DNA of 64,000 nucleotides from Liolophura sinensis. Taxonomy: Eukaryota > Mollusca > Polyplacophora > Chitonida > Chitonidae. The translations under genes were made by a program, and so were the position numbers. Position 1 is the first letter of the stretch; each line of letters opens with the position of its first letter. Location of the stretch: positions 28,814,402 to 28,878,401 of the forward strand of contig NC_088301.1 in assembly GCF_032854445.1 (NCBI RefSeq), written 5' to 3'. The notes below the pieces were generated by a model. It did no database searches. It was not told the origin of the DNA and was given only the letters and a program-made list of their open reading frames with translations. Of this stretch, positions 55,701 to 63,500 are shown piece by piece.

Positions 55701-58700
55701 AAGTCAACTGTAGTCTCCAAAAGAGAAGTTCTGTAGTCTCCAAAGGACAAGTCTGCTGTAGTCTCCACAGGAGAAGTCCACTGTAGTCTCCACAGGAGAA
55801 GTCCACTGTAGTCGCCAACATATTATACATATGCAGGGTGAAGTATAGCATTTTTAGCATTCAAATAATGTATGACTTTAACCAAGATGCTACATTGTTT
55901 ACCTTCCTTCGTACTGCTGAACAAAAGTTAACAAATCTTCTTTTTTCTCCACTTTCACAGTGTTTTCGATGCATTTCTGAAACAGAAATATGGGATTCTT
56001 ATACGAGTGGTCCTAATTTTATATTTTCAAGTTGGTTAAATGCTTTCAAGAAAAATATACATTATACATGTCTATTATACATTCCTATTTGTAAATTAAA
56101 AACCAGTGCATGTAGAGAACTCTATGTGTACAATTTCAAAATCCAGGTGCGCAGTGTGCATGTATGTTTTTTTCTTAAATTCACACCCTAAAGTCTCAAC
56201 TTAACAAGGTATTCAAAGAACACCGGCAGCTCACCTGATTGAATAGTTGGTAAAACTGCAGATATTCACAGATATAATCCGTGTGAAATACAGAGCTCTG
56301 AGAACTACATCATCATGATAATGAATGTGTCTTCAGCTTGTATGCAGGATTTATTTATTTTATTTATTTGATTGGTGTTTTACGCCGTTCTCAAAAATAT
56401 TTCACTTCTACGACGGCAGCCACCATTAGGGTGGGAGGAAACCAGACACAGCCCGGGGGGGGGGGGGGGGGGGGGGGGGGGACCCTGACCACCCACAGGT
56501 TGCTGACAGACCTTCCCATGTACAAAAATAATAATCAGACTGTCATTATTATTAAGCATGTACATGTTTAGATGATATACAAGATATAAAAGACATACAC
56601 AAGTTTAAGAGAAATTGTTTGAATACTTTAGCAGGAGTTAACGGGACAAAATCTGCTAGACCTTCCAAGCTGCATAAAAATGCTTTTATGTTCCCTGAAT
56701 CCATTCGGATTGTTTAAAATGTCGAAAACAGAAGAAAAACGGTAGAATTTGGTGAACAAACATCAGAAAATCAACTCTACTGCGATCAAGCCACCGTTGA
56801 CCTTGTGACGCACAGTGGTACATTCCCTGCAGGCATGTGAGGCCTCTCAATGGGTACAACCCACACCACAGGAGACAATCACTATACTTTAACAACTAAT
56901 TTCGAAATTATTCAAGTGTGGCTTTGCGACTGCAGTAACACAACAAAGTTACATACATGGCCTAAAAATGGCACAGATTGAGAAAAAATGGGCCAAATCT
57001 CATATAAAACTTTTTGATTGCTGAGGACTCGATCGCAAGCCTGTAGACCTATCGCTTAACTTGGCTACAAAAAATTACAGTCTGTGAACTGCGAAACCAT
57101 GTCAAATTCTTCACGGTATTATCATACTCCTATCAGACAAACCAGGCGGGAGTGCGTTTGCGTCATCTACGGTGGTTGGCATGTGAGCAGAAATCGGTCA
57201 TGGCATCACCTAGTTGCTATGCTGTACACGCTTTTCCAGGATCTAATACAACTCCGGTATTATTCAAAATATTTGCTGTACAACTGTTTTGCTTTTATGG
57301 TTTTCAGGGTGCTTATTAAGAGGTGTACACACATGGGTAATTACAGATTTTGTCATATGACAGCTTCAGGAAAAGCACACAGTGGGTTGGCCTAATGCCG
57401 GGCTTTTCAATACATAATCCCGACAGATCTTCACGCATGATGTCAACTGACCAGGGTTCCGCAGCCGATAAGATAGACAGACAGTCCAACTTTGATTGTT
57501 TGTTGATAGTTAAAATAAGATTTTTTTAAATGCAGTTTAACTAACATAGCAAAAATATTGAGCATAGGGAATGTTTAGTCTGAAACTAAAAGCCTGCGAA
57601 ATGATACTTTATTGGATTATCATTACAAAACTTTGTGTGGTGAATGGAAGGGGAAATGCTATCACATCCTAAACATGACTTACATGTGATCCTATACTAA
57701 TGTAGCAAAGGTCTAGGGCTAGCCTTTACAGTCTAGCCCTACTGCATCACTATACTTTAACCTGGGAGTAGGTGAGATTGCACTGAAGCGCTCCATCAAA
57801 CTCATGCTCTGAATGCTCCTACATGTATTCTTAGTAAAACCCACATACTGTTTGGTCATTGGCCTACCTACTTAGAAAAAACCAAAAGATAATCATCAAA
57901 ACTCAGGCTCAACTTTTTCCTTCACAACCATGTTTGGCATTGTTTTGACGTGGGTAGCCTACATCTGCTTTAGGAAAACTTTCTACGCCTCCCATACATA
58001 CCCATCCCCATCCCATCCTCCTAGACACACACACCAGCTGTTTACTGTTAGTGATACGTAAAGATTTATTAAGCTTAAAAACCTGCTTTCTGCACCTGTC
58101 ACATCTCCACTATATGCCTCTACTAGCTTTAGAATATACTTATTATAGCCATGAAGGCTTCCACGGCACACGCAGGATATGTGCGTAACTGTTCAACGTG
58201 GCTGCCATGACCGAGGAGAATGTAAGGTGGAAGCCTTCACAGTTAAAATAAATCTATTCAAAGCAAGTTGGGACATATATGCAGGTCTTTTGCTTGGTGT
58301 CTTTTAATTGCACGAGACTTGTTCAATAAAAAAGACAATTGGCCTGGACCTTCATTGAGTAAGAAATTAACACTGTACGCATCAAGATTCCAACGACGCT
58401 AGGCGTATATAAGAAAAGGAGTTGGGGTCTTTCAGGGCTAGGCAATATGGTTGGGCTAGACTGTAAACATTAGCACTAGAATTCCACTGCCACTGAAACA
58501 AAGGTAATTTTACTTCAAATGTTGGTCAAATAATTGAGGTATTTCAAAGATTTTGTTCAACTGATGAATAAGGCCACAAAATATGTCAGTCATTTCGCGT
58601 CCTCGATGATAACGACAATTGGTCACTGGATAGCGCTTCACGTGCGCGACAAAAGAGACACCTGCTCTGTCTTCGCTTGATTGTTTTCCTCACATTTCGT

Positions 58701-58811
58701 GTTTCATTTTTAAAATGCTACAGTTTATGAGTGACTAGAAGGATAAAATGATGAGCTCACCGAAAAATCTTTGCGTGCCGACTCAAAATTGTACAATTCG
58801 ACAGTCGACAT
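34626..58811 (-). CDS. THOC1: THO complex subunit 1 (THOC1/HPR1), 19 exons visible, one missing
   Basis: THOC1 is a nuclear subunit of the THO/TREX complex, which couples transcription to mRNP packaging and export and limits R-loops. Exons (5' to 3' on minus): 58811-58761, 55976-55903, 55498-55438, 55229-55163, 53348-53230, 52825-52777, 52325-52230, 48813-48737, 48239-48172, 47749-47638, [gap], 46132-46032, 44547-44436, 43163-43066, 42571-42440, 41369-41286, 38802-38655, 37952-37862, 36938-36757, 34730-34626. The sum is 1827 nt, or 608 residues. As recalled, human THOC1 is 657 residues, and about 44 residues are lost where the 200-N gap falls. Signatures: [68 protein letters not shown] and [14 protein letters not shown]. 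The last two exons encode the C-terminal death domain. Confidence 0.95.
34895..35350. repeat. Dispersed repeat family H in the last THOC1 intron
   Basis: Contains CTCGCCTGTACAAAGCACAGG, in which CCTGTAC and GTGC-ACAGG can pair, followed by GGTTTAGCTTAT, ACAATAACAGGGG and repeated TTAGGGGT-GGTA segments. Related fragments lie near 14505, 17281 and 32440. No ORF. Confidence 0.5.
35534..35711 (-). mobile_element. SINE-A, tRNA-like head and central part
   Basis: Best-preserved head. On the minus strand it has TGGCTCAGTTGG (box A-like) and GAGTTCAAGTCC (box B-like), so it is derived from a tRNA-type pol III gene. The tail half is missing. Same transcriptional sense as THOC1. Confidence 0.88.
36757..36938 (-). 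CDS. THOC1: THOC1 exon 19: death domain
   Basis: Reads from [20 protein letters not shown] through [20 protein letters not shown] to MLTKWQ. The W-K-x-LA-x-L core and the final L-x-x-W match the death-domain fold known at the THOC1 C terminus. Phase 0 donor GTAAGG. Confidence 0.93.
37250..37862. repeat. Minisatellite of 69-70 bp and 30 bp units carrying repeated donor-like sites
   Basis: At 37480-37830 a 69-70 bp unit recurs about five times (starts of TACTGGTGTC at 37551, 37621, 37690 and 37759). At 37260-37345 a shorter 30-bp unit recurs three times. On the THOC1 strand each unit reads CACCA|GTAAGTTATCAG or similar, mirroring the authentic exon 18 end CACTA|GTAAGTTTATCAG. Confidence 0.85.
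37862..37952 (-). CDS. THOC1: THOC1 exon 18: acidic linker
   Basis: Reads [30 protein letters not shown], an acidic linker before the death domain. It ends CACTA|GTAAGT in phase 1. The intron just after it is a minisatellite that repeats this donor region (see 37250-37862). Confidence 0.9.
38135..38545 (-). mobile_element. SINE-C, near full length
   Basis: On the minus strand it starts with a tRNA-like segment (ATGGCTAGGGCGTCTGCCTC, then CGATAAAACC as a box B-like site), has a distinct body, and ends in ATGTGACTGAAAAATTGTTA, AGTAC...GTAAACCTCAAGCA. The tail matches that of SINE-B although head and body differ. Confidence 0.65.
38655..38802 (-). CDS. THOC1: THOC1 exon 17
   Basis: Reads [64 protein letters not shown] is conserved. 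Phase 0 donor GTAAGG. It is preceded by a T-run acceptor. Confidence 0.96.
38888..39065 (+). repeat. Dispersed repeat family F, copy 2
   Basis: Matches 12270-12440, sharing CTTCATAAAACT, TTTTCTACACCCCATAGTTCT (split) and TCAGAATGTTT blocks. Confidence 0.6.
39960..40111. mobile_element. Fold-back MITE, 152 bp, TA target site
   Basis: Perfect 23-bp terminal inverted repeats (39960-39982 and 40089-40111, starting CCTAATTACATAAC), each flanked by TA. The arms keep pairing imperfectly inward to an ACTTTACATAA-TGGACA block, leaving a loop of about 15 bp, so nearly the whole element is one hairpin. TA flanks suggest mobilisation by a Tc1/mariner transposase. Confidence 0.85.
40157..40937. repeat. 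41-bp minisatellite, 19 copies
   Basis: Unit begins CATGTGGTGAGGGCCAGCAG and ends CACTTGGGATTA. Units differ by single bases (GATCC/GACCC, GGGATT/CGGATT), with a higher-order GACCC/CGGATT alternation near 40500-40660. There are no spacers, so it is not a CRISPR array. It is nested in element X copy 1. Confidence 0.95.
41286..41369 (-). CDS. THOC1: THOC1 exon 16
   Basis: Reads [31 protein letters not shown] is conserved. Phase 2 donor GTTAGT. Confidence 0.95.
41490..41702 (+). mobile_element. SINE-A, head-truncated copy
   Basis: Reads CATGCTGGCTTCCTCTCCGG, TCGTGGGCTTCCCCCAGCTC, CCACCATAATACTGGCTGCC, AAGTGAAATATTCTTGAGC, then ATAAATAAAA. The only SINE-A copy inside THOC1 seen antisense to that gene. 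Confidence 0.88.
42440..42571 (-). CDS. THOC1: THOC1 exon 15
   Basis: Reads [43 protein letters not shown]. The basic start may contribute to nuclear import. [11 protein letters not shown] is conserved. Phase 2 donor GTTAGC. Confidence 0.95.
43066..43163 (-). CDS. THOC1: THOC1 exon 14
   Basis: Reads [20 protein letters not shown] then [26 protein letters not shown] is nearly invariant in the family. Phase 2 donor GTAAGA. Confidence 0.96.
43626..43876 (-). mobile_element. SINE-A, near full length
   Basis: Plus-strand view: TTATTTGATTGGTGTTTCACG, AAGAATATTTCACTTATAC, GACGGCCAGCATTACAGTGG, CCCACGACCATCTGCAGG and a tRNA-like head ending near GAGGGAGGTCCC. Confidence 0.9.
44127..44378 (-). mobile_element. 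SINE-A, near full length
   Basis: Runs from the ATCTGATTGGTGTTTTACAC tail junction to the head GACTGAGCCACGGAGGCCCC. Contains GGAAACCCACGACCATTCGC and GGGTCATTACGCTGCGCTAG. Same sense as THOC1. Confidence 0.92.
44436..44547 (-). CDS. THOC1: THOC1 exon 13
   Basis: Reads [40 protein letters not shown]-x-EQ and PPDG match vertebrate THOC1. Phase 0 donor GTAGAC. Confidence 0.94.
44634..44862. repeat. 21-bp minisatellite, about 11 copies
   Basis: Unit near GGTGAGAACCAGATGCAGGAA, with variants GGTAAGAAC and GATAAGAACC. Period 21 is clear from 44656 to 44800 (44656, 44677, 44698, 44719, 44740, 44761, 44782) and degenerate to about 44862. The 21-bp period keeps a minus-strand frame open as a seven-residue repeat; this is an artefact of the period. 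Confidence 0.9.
46032..46132 (-). CDS. THOC1: THOC1 exon 12 (after the gap)
   Basis: Reads [33 protein letters not shown]. The [11 protein letters not shown] and LILFQYL blocks are conserved. Donor GTATTT, phase 2. Confidence 0.95.
46250..46488 (-). mobile_element. SINE-A, near full length, next to the assembly gap
   Basis: Plus-strand view: TTTGATTGGTGTTTCACGTC, GAACATTTCACTTATACGAC, AAAACCCACGACCATCCCC, TACGGCCAGACAGGAAGCC and a degenerate tRNA-like head. Confidence 0.88.
46557..46756. other. Assembly gap (200 N), probably hiding a THOC1 exon
   Basis: Exactly 200 N, a typical placeholder of unknown true size. It is flanked on one side by a 63-bp tandem repeat, a common reason for assembly failure. 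The THOC1 segment between exon 10 (ending WKKFSS) and the next visible exon (starting LFDLQLSD) lacks about 44 residues. Both flanking exon ends are phase 0, so one phase 0-0 exon of about 130 nt is expected here. Confidence 0.8.
46757..47070. repeat. 63-bp minisatellite, 5 copies visible, running into the gap
   Basis: Unit contains ACTGCCACTGAGGTGGAAAAG, CACTCATACATTTTGG and TTTGGACCAAA. GTGGAAAAG recurs at 46771, 46834, 46896, 46959 and 47022. The array abuts the N run, so the true copy number is unknown. Confidence 0.93.
47447..47583. repeat. 27-bp minisatellite, 5 copies
   Basis: Unit TGTTGGAATCAGTTAGTAG plus ATAATAAA. GTTGGAATCAG recurs at 47449, 47476, 47503, 47530 and 47557. It lies 55 bp on the downstream side of THOC1 exon 10. 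Confidence 0.93.
47638..47749 (-). CDS. THOC1: THOC1 exon 10
   Basis: Reads [48 protein letters not shown] is conserved. It ends in phase 0 with donor GTGAGT, and the next expected protein segment is absent from the visible sequence. Confidence 0.95.
48172..48239 (-). CDS. THOC1: THOC1 exon 9
   Basis: Acidic stretch [20 protein letters not shown], matching the Glu-rich GMDVEEGEM region of vertebrate THOC1. Phase 2 donor GTACAT. Confidence 0.88.
48737..48813 (-). CDS. THOC1: THOC1 exon 8
   Basis: After completing Ala it reads [15 protein letters not shown] then [19 protein letters not shown] is conserved. Donor GTTAGT, phase 0. Confidence 0.95.
49205..49410 (+). repeat. Dispersed repeat family E, copy 1
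   Basis: Shares ACTATGG-TGGCAATTGCAACC, CTTGTGG-GGAGTTC-AGCACC, GGCTATCTGTGTACTATGGG and TGGCCACTGCAA with 54565-54775. A shorter related piece lies at 52535-52600. Each copy contains an internal duplication of the ACTATGGGTGGC block. Confidence 0.6.
50955..52010 (-). mobile_element. Unclassified dispersed element X, copy 2
   Basis: Sister of the element at 39380-41050, with a single GGCAAGGGCCAGCAGCCAGA unit at about 51800 where copy 1 has 19. It lacks the MITE and contains a G-run at about 51529-51542. A minus-strand reading frame opens at 52144 and stops at 51836 within the shared part. Confidence 0.6.
51836..52144 (-). pseudogene. Unrecognised ORF end in element X copy 2 (102 aa)
   Basis: No family recognised. 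The C-terminal part reads [19 protein letters not shown] then [14 protein letters not shown], stop. The composition (alternating hydrophobic and charged, acidic tail) looks protein-like. The same segment in copy 1 (about 40935-41040) has in-frame stops. It could be the last exon of an element protein, a captured gene fragment, or chance. Confidence 0.3.
52230..52325 (-). CDS. THOC1: THOC1 exon 7
   Basis: Encodes [19 protein letters not shown] and [13 protein letters not shown], the most conserved block of the N-terminal half. Phase 1 donor GTATTA. Confidence 0.96.
52777..52825 (-). CDS. THOC1: THOC1 exon 6
   Basis: Short 49-nt exon encoding [16 protein letters not shown]. The [10 protein letters not shown] block is strongly conserved in THOC1. 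Confidence 0.94.
52922..53080 (-). mobile_element. SINE-A, internally deleted copy
   Basis: Tail and centre present (GGTGTTTTACAGTGTACTC, GGGGAAAACCCACA), then a jump straight to the head (GGCTAACCAATGGGTCAAG, AAGGCCCCCC). Confidence 0.82.
53230..53348 (-). CDS. THOC1: THOC1 exon 5
   Basis: Begins AC completing Asp, then [20 protein letters not shown] through [10 protein letters not shown]. It matches the TPF-x-LL-D and VE-NV-x-WKS segments of vertebrate THOC1. Phase 0 donor GTGAGT. Confidence 0.93.
53700..53785 (-). mobile_element. SINE-A, short fragment
   Basis: Only ACACTCAAGAATTTTCACTT, GGCGGTCAGCATCATGGGTG and GAGAAAA remain of the central domain. Confidence 0.6.
54565..54775 (+). repeat. 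Dispersed repeat family E, copy 2
   Basis: Matches 49205-49410 over its length. The following 300 bp (to about 55070), with CAGGCCGAAAATTTGCC and AAAACCGGCCTGCC, contain a 103-codon plus-strand frame that I do not recognise. Confidence 0.6.
55163..55229 (-). CDS. THOC1: THOC1 exon 4
   Basis: Encodes [18 protein letters not shown] and AVTQ, a less conserved helical stretch before the STPF-like motif. Phase 1 donor GTAGGG; both neighbours join in frame. Confidence 0.85.
55438..55498 (-). CDS. THOC1: THOC1 exon 3
   Basis: Reads [20 protein letters not shown]. The TLDQAF motif is conserved with vertebrate THOC1. Phase 0 donor GTAAGC. Confidence 0.92.
55581..55815. repeat. 25-bp minisatellite, about 9 copies
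   Basis: Unit TGTAGTCTCCAAAGGAGAAG plus TCCAC. GTAGTCTCC recurs every 25 bp from 55585, with AAAGG/ACAGG/AAAAG variants and one shortened unit near 55730. It lies in the THOC1 intron between exons 3 and 2. Confidence 0.93.
55903..55976 (-). CDS. THOC1: THOC1 exon 2
   Basis: Reads [20 protein letters not shown], then QYEG, following TTTCAG. It ends in phase 2, and the next exon completes Ser. It matches the vertebrate stretch between the start and the L-D-Q-A-F motif. Confidence 0.88.
56348..56522 (-). mobile_element. SINE-A with a G27 expansion
   Basis: Well-preserved tail and centre (GATTGGTGTTTTACGCCG, GTGGGAGGAAACCAGACAC). The CCCGGGGG position is expanded to an uninterrupted run of about 26-27 G (56455-56481). 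Continues with ACAGGTTGCTGACAGACC; head missing. Confidence 0.92.
56600..58760. other. THOC1 intron 1, no recognised feature
   Basis: Apart from the SINE-A and minisatellite listed separately, nothing is recognised between about 56600 and exon 1. Short frames present have no family resemblance. Confidence 0.5.
58761..58811 (-). CDS. THOC1: THOC1 exon 1 (start codon)
   Basis: Encodes [17 protein letters not shown], aligning with the N terminus of vertebrate THOC1 in length and in the E-A-R-x-x-F pattern. Donor GTGAGC, phase 0. It is followed by a 2.8 kb intron with one SINE-A. Confidence 0.88.
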
Positions 58812-60115
58812 CTTCTCAAACTACCAAACGAAAACCCGGTACTAGTCAAAACTCAAAACAGACTTTAAAGAATCCGAATCTGAATTTCAGGCAGTCAACG
58901 GTCTATCAAGTTCATCAGTAATTAGCCAAAGGTCAATGGTTTACTCCAGGCACTTTGGTTACATCTATCAATTAAACAATGTCTTTTGTAATTACTTTGT
59001 GTCCCTATAATTAATTGAGAAAACCCCTCAATTTTGCGACAAATAACTAACTTAATTTGTAATGGTACCTCAGAGAATTCTTAAATGATAATCAACTTAT
59101 GAAAAGAAGCATTTAACAAAGAAAATAATTTGGTACAATCTGAGATACAACAGTGTATCCAATGTAGGCCTATGGCGTGCAAAAGTACATTTTACAAGAC
59201 TTGGAGAGGTGAACTATACTGCATTTGACCTAGATAAAATGTCGCACTGAAAAAGAGCATTTTAGACACAAATAAATGTTATAATATATTACATTTTATG
59301 CTAAAACTTTTATCCACCCAGTAGGATATCATCCTACCGTCCCAAAAAAAAAAAAACATGAGAGCACGTACTTTCGAAATGAAGAGCTAAGGCGAAATGC
59401 GTAACTTATGTCATAGGCGATATGTTAAATCAAGTACAGTACCTATGTCATTTTATTAGATGCTTATAGGTTCTTGAAGTTTTAAGGGGTTTCCTTGATT
59501 GTATCAGTGAGAAAAGTACGAGTGTGAGTCGTGAAATTTTGTGGAATAGCAACAACACAACACGTGTACAGTGTTAGCGTTAGAGTCGGCGATCGCTAAG
59601 AAGATATTGAGAAATTAAGAGTAGACGTTGATGGAAAAAGTATCACATTTAACTGATAGAAATGCATTCAATGTAGTTTAATGTGTGTCGCCTGTCTGTG
59701 CTTTGATTTTTTTACCTGATCATAGCTGATGCGGGTTTATCAGATTGATTGATACAATAATATTAGTTGAGATAGGACAGCTAGTGACAGCTGTTCTAAT
59801 TGTCTGCTTAAGCATTTGTAGGGGGGAAAAAATGATTTTATGAGAAGTGCCAATTCCCCTGCCTGCTCAGCCAGCGGACTTACTTTTGTATTTTACCAGT
59901 TATTAAGCCTTTACAGGCAATTTATAATTGAAGAGACTATATAAATACACCAAGTCACTTACCACCACCAGTACATGTACGTAGAGTGGTATGAGAGTTG
60001 TCCTTGTGCTCCTTACGAAACCTATATAAATATCTGTGCCTTGCGGGAAATTAATCAACATCAGACTTAAATAAACATTCAAACGTAATTAAATTAATTC
60101 CAACTCACTGGAACC
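58812..60115. promoter_or_regulatory. Divergent promoter region of THOC1 and SLC35B3
   Basis: The two start codons are 1.3 kb apart and point away from each other. No repeats or ORFs were seen. THOC1 transcription should start within about 100 bp of 58812 if exon 1 has a short 5' UTR. TATA-like boxes for SLC35B3 lie at about 59938 and 60023. No CpG-island-like density is apparent. Confidence 0.5.
60023..60032 (+). promoter_or_regulatory. TATA-box-like element upstream of SLC35B3
   Basis: TATATAAATA, 84 bp before the ATG at 60116, would place a start near 60053-60063 and give a 5' UTR of about 55 nt. A similar TATATAAATAC occurs at about 59939. In AT-rich DNA both may be chance. Confidence 0.3.
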
Positions 60116-60400
60116 ATGTCAAGACTAAGAAGTAATGATGATGGATCTCGATCAAGCCTGTCTTCAGTCAGCAGACCAAGTGATGCTACCTCATCAAATT
60201 CAAGGACGTTTCTTTCCCCGGCACCATCTGTGCTAATTGACATGTCAAAAGCTGTGCCCAGCCCTGTGGATTCAGTCCAACAGCCTCCTGATGAACTCAT
60301 GTTGTTATGTCTCAATATCACCGAGCTGACTCAAACAACACAATTCACACTGCTGACAACGGCTATTTTCTTTTTCTACTTGATATATGGCTATATGCAG
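60116..60400 (+). CDS. SLC35B3: SLC35B3 exon 1: N terminus and TM1
   Basis: 95 codons, phase 0 donor GTGAGT. The region up to residue 70 is poorly conserved and Ser-rich; then LNITELTQTTQF leads into TM1. The ATG at 60116 is preceded by AACC, a fair initiation context. Confidence 0.9.
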
Positions 60401-60514
60401 GTGAGTGTATTATACATGCTTGTTTGCTGCGAATATTTCTGTACAGAACAGGTCAGTGAATCTCTCTAGGTACAACATGTACAATGACAGAAAGAGAAAC
60501 TATTGCAATACTTT

Positions 60515-60567
<53 letters not shown>

Positions 60568-63500
60568 TTTTCGTTCTCAGTTTTTGTTCCATATTGCCTT
60601 TACGTTTTCATTTGAATAATGATGTGTTTATCCTTGAATGGTAAACAGTAACATGATTAATTTCACTTTTTATATTATACGTCCGTCTAACAGTCTAACT
60701 ACTATACATTGTCTACTATCAGTGAAACTTCTTGATGTAAAGCTGAAGCATTTGAATAAATTACAGTAACCTTAGATTCTATAGTCTGCGAGGCTGGTCT
60801 AATGTATGCTTGTGATTAATATACATTGAATGTCATAAATGAAGTGCCGGTAGTAAACAGAGTATGATAAGATGAGTTTCAGTTAATGGTATTTCTTTCA
60901 TGACAAAATAGTTACATTTGACTTAGACTACAAAAGGCTTTTAGCTCCCGTCTTGATGTGGACAACACAGTCTGTTGAAAAAACAGCACATTGGACTCTA
61001 GAAATTTTGTTTTGAACTACTTAAGATGGAACAGTATTAACCAGATAATGGATAGTACATTTATGTTTTACTGTAGAAATAACAGAAATTGACAGCAGTC
61101 ATTCAGGTAAAGAAAACCTTACACGTTTAACAAAGCATTGGATTGAAATAATTAAGACTGGCCACAAAAAAAAACTCAGTTTTAATGTACAAATAAGAGC
61201 TTTGATCATTTAGAAACAAAACACTTTGTACTTTTTTTTTTTCAGGAGTTGATTTTTAAGCTTGAAGGGTTTCAACCTTACGGCTGGTATCTTACACTTG
61301 TTCAGTTTGCATTTTACTCCATCTTTGGCCTAGCAGAGCTTTCTGTGAAGGAGGACAAGAAGAGAAGGTAAATTCTTAATATTAATAGTTATTTACACAA
61401 TAATGGTCTACATTCTGACCGGCCGTGATAGCACAGTTATCTGGTAGAGCGTCTGCTTCGGGACCGGTAGATCCAGGATCAATCCTTGATCGAGTCACAC
61501 CTAAGACTTTAAAAGAGGAAGTTGTAACTTCCTTGCTTGGTGATCAGCATGAAGGGGATAGTGCAACGACTGGTTGACCCGTATCAATATAATGGCTCGG
61601 GCGGAGCGGCTTACTTGCCTTCGGTAAGTCGTCTGAGTGAAGCAGCACTAAATAAAAGAGCCGTGGAAATCCGTCCTGCAACAAGGAGGCACATTACACG
61701 TACATGCCCCCTAAGGATTCCTTCGTCGTCACATGACTGAAAAATTGTTGAGTACGACGTTAAACCCCAAGCACTCACGCACTCACTCTACATTCTAAAG
61801 TAGGCCTACAATGTAAAACACCAATCAAAGCATTGCTCCAAATTCTACTATATTGAGACCAGTAAAAATACTAGCTAGAGATGGATGCCTAGCCCAACCA
61901 CTCTTACTAAACTAAGGTACCAAGTCAGATGTGATCTTTGAGCAGCTTGCTTGTTATTTCCACTGAAATACAAAGACCTCAGTGAAAGTTGCATTTTTTG
62001 TTTTGTGACCTGTAAGTATTTTAAAAGCCACAACAACCATCGATAGGGAATACATAAATAAAGATTTAATTTTGCAATAACTCGGTATAAAGCGTTAGAC
62101 ACCTTCTTCTGTGTACATTGACAAACTGATGCTCCAAAACAAACTCCATCTCATAACTGTGTCATAACTAATATTCTCAGGGTAATTTGTATCTGGAAAG
62201 ATCTGTGAACATTAAATAGTTCAGTAATACTTGTGTGTCAAAGGTAATAATAATTTTAATCCTTAAAGGTTTCTCACTTCGTTTCTACAGAATTCCATTG
62301 AAGACATATACTTTGCTAGCATTCCTCACCGTCGCCACTATGGGGTTGTCAAACACGTCTGTGGGATATCTCAACTACCCCACTCAGGTTATCTTTAAAT
62401 GCTGCAAACTCATACCAGTACTACTTGGTGGGATATTCATACAAGGTAGGTCTTTGCCCAGCTGAAGTTATCTCCCCTTGTCCAACTTGTCGACTGATGA
62501 TACAAGCACCTACAGGGAGAGAAACGGTGGAACGTTCTAAAAATTTTTTAACGGGGGTGGGGGGGTGTCTGATGCAGCGGAAGTGATATCACTTAGTATG
62601 GCTTAGCCGCCCCACTTTAATTTTAGTGGAGGCTTCAGGCAACGTAAACCAGTGGAAAACACACAAACCAGTGTTGTCCACTCTACAATCAAAGTAGAGA
62701 CATCATTATACAGCTGAAACATTGTCACCAATCAAATAAGTGAATAAATATTTTCATTAAGTTTCTGTCATATTCACATTAATGTGACCAAAATTAATGA
62801 ATCAATCTTCACAAGAATCTCTTAAGCCACCGAAGGTTGGACGAATTGGTCAGAATCAAGGAAAACATGTGACATTTACATGTATACTTTTCAGTGAAGT
62901 TTGGACCTTTTTCCTCTCAGGTAAAAAGTATGGTATATTTGACTACCTCTCCTGTGTGTGCATGAGTGTTGGGCTCATCCTCTTCACCCTGGCAGACAGC
63001 AGTGTATCTCCAAGATTTAACACCTATGGTGAGTATATTTGTAGCCTACACAGCAGAGGGATGTGTACAGAAATAAGCACGGTCATATTTAGTGTCATCT
63101 TACATGAAGCTTAATAGTATAATGGTATTTGAAAGTTTTTTAACTTTGATGAAACATAAATGAAACAAATAAATGTAGTGTTTCCATTCAATGAGGCCTC
63201 TGATGTATTTGCCGACAGGTATTATCTTGATCACGCTGGCCCTGGCAGCTGATGCTGTCATAGGAAATGTCCAGGAGAAGACCATGAAGCAGTTCTCAGC
63301 CACCAACTCAGAAGTGGTGAGTCAGTGATCATGTTACATGGTTGTTGCAATACTTGAAACAATAGTGTTTTTTTCCCAGTGGTGAATCAGTGATTGAGTA
63401 AAAAAAGTGTAAGTTTTGAATTTTTTACTGTATGGCACTGATGCAGTCTTTTTCTGTTGTCCAGAGTGGATCATGGACACACACGTAAGATTTTTGTCTT

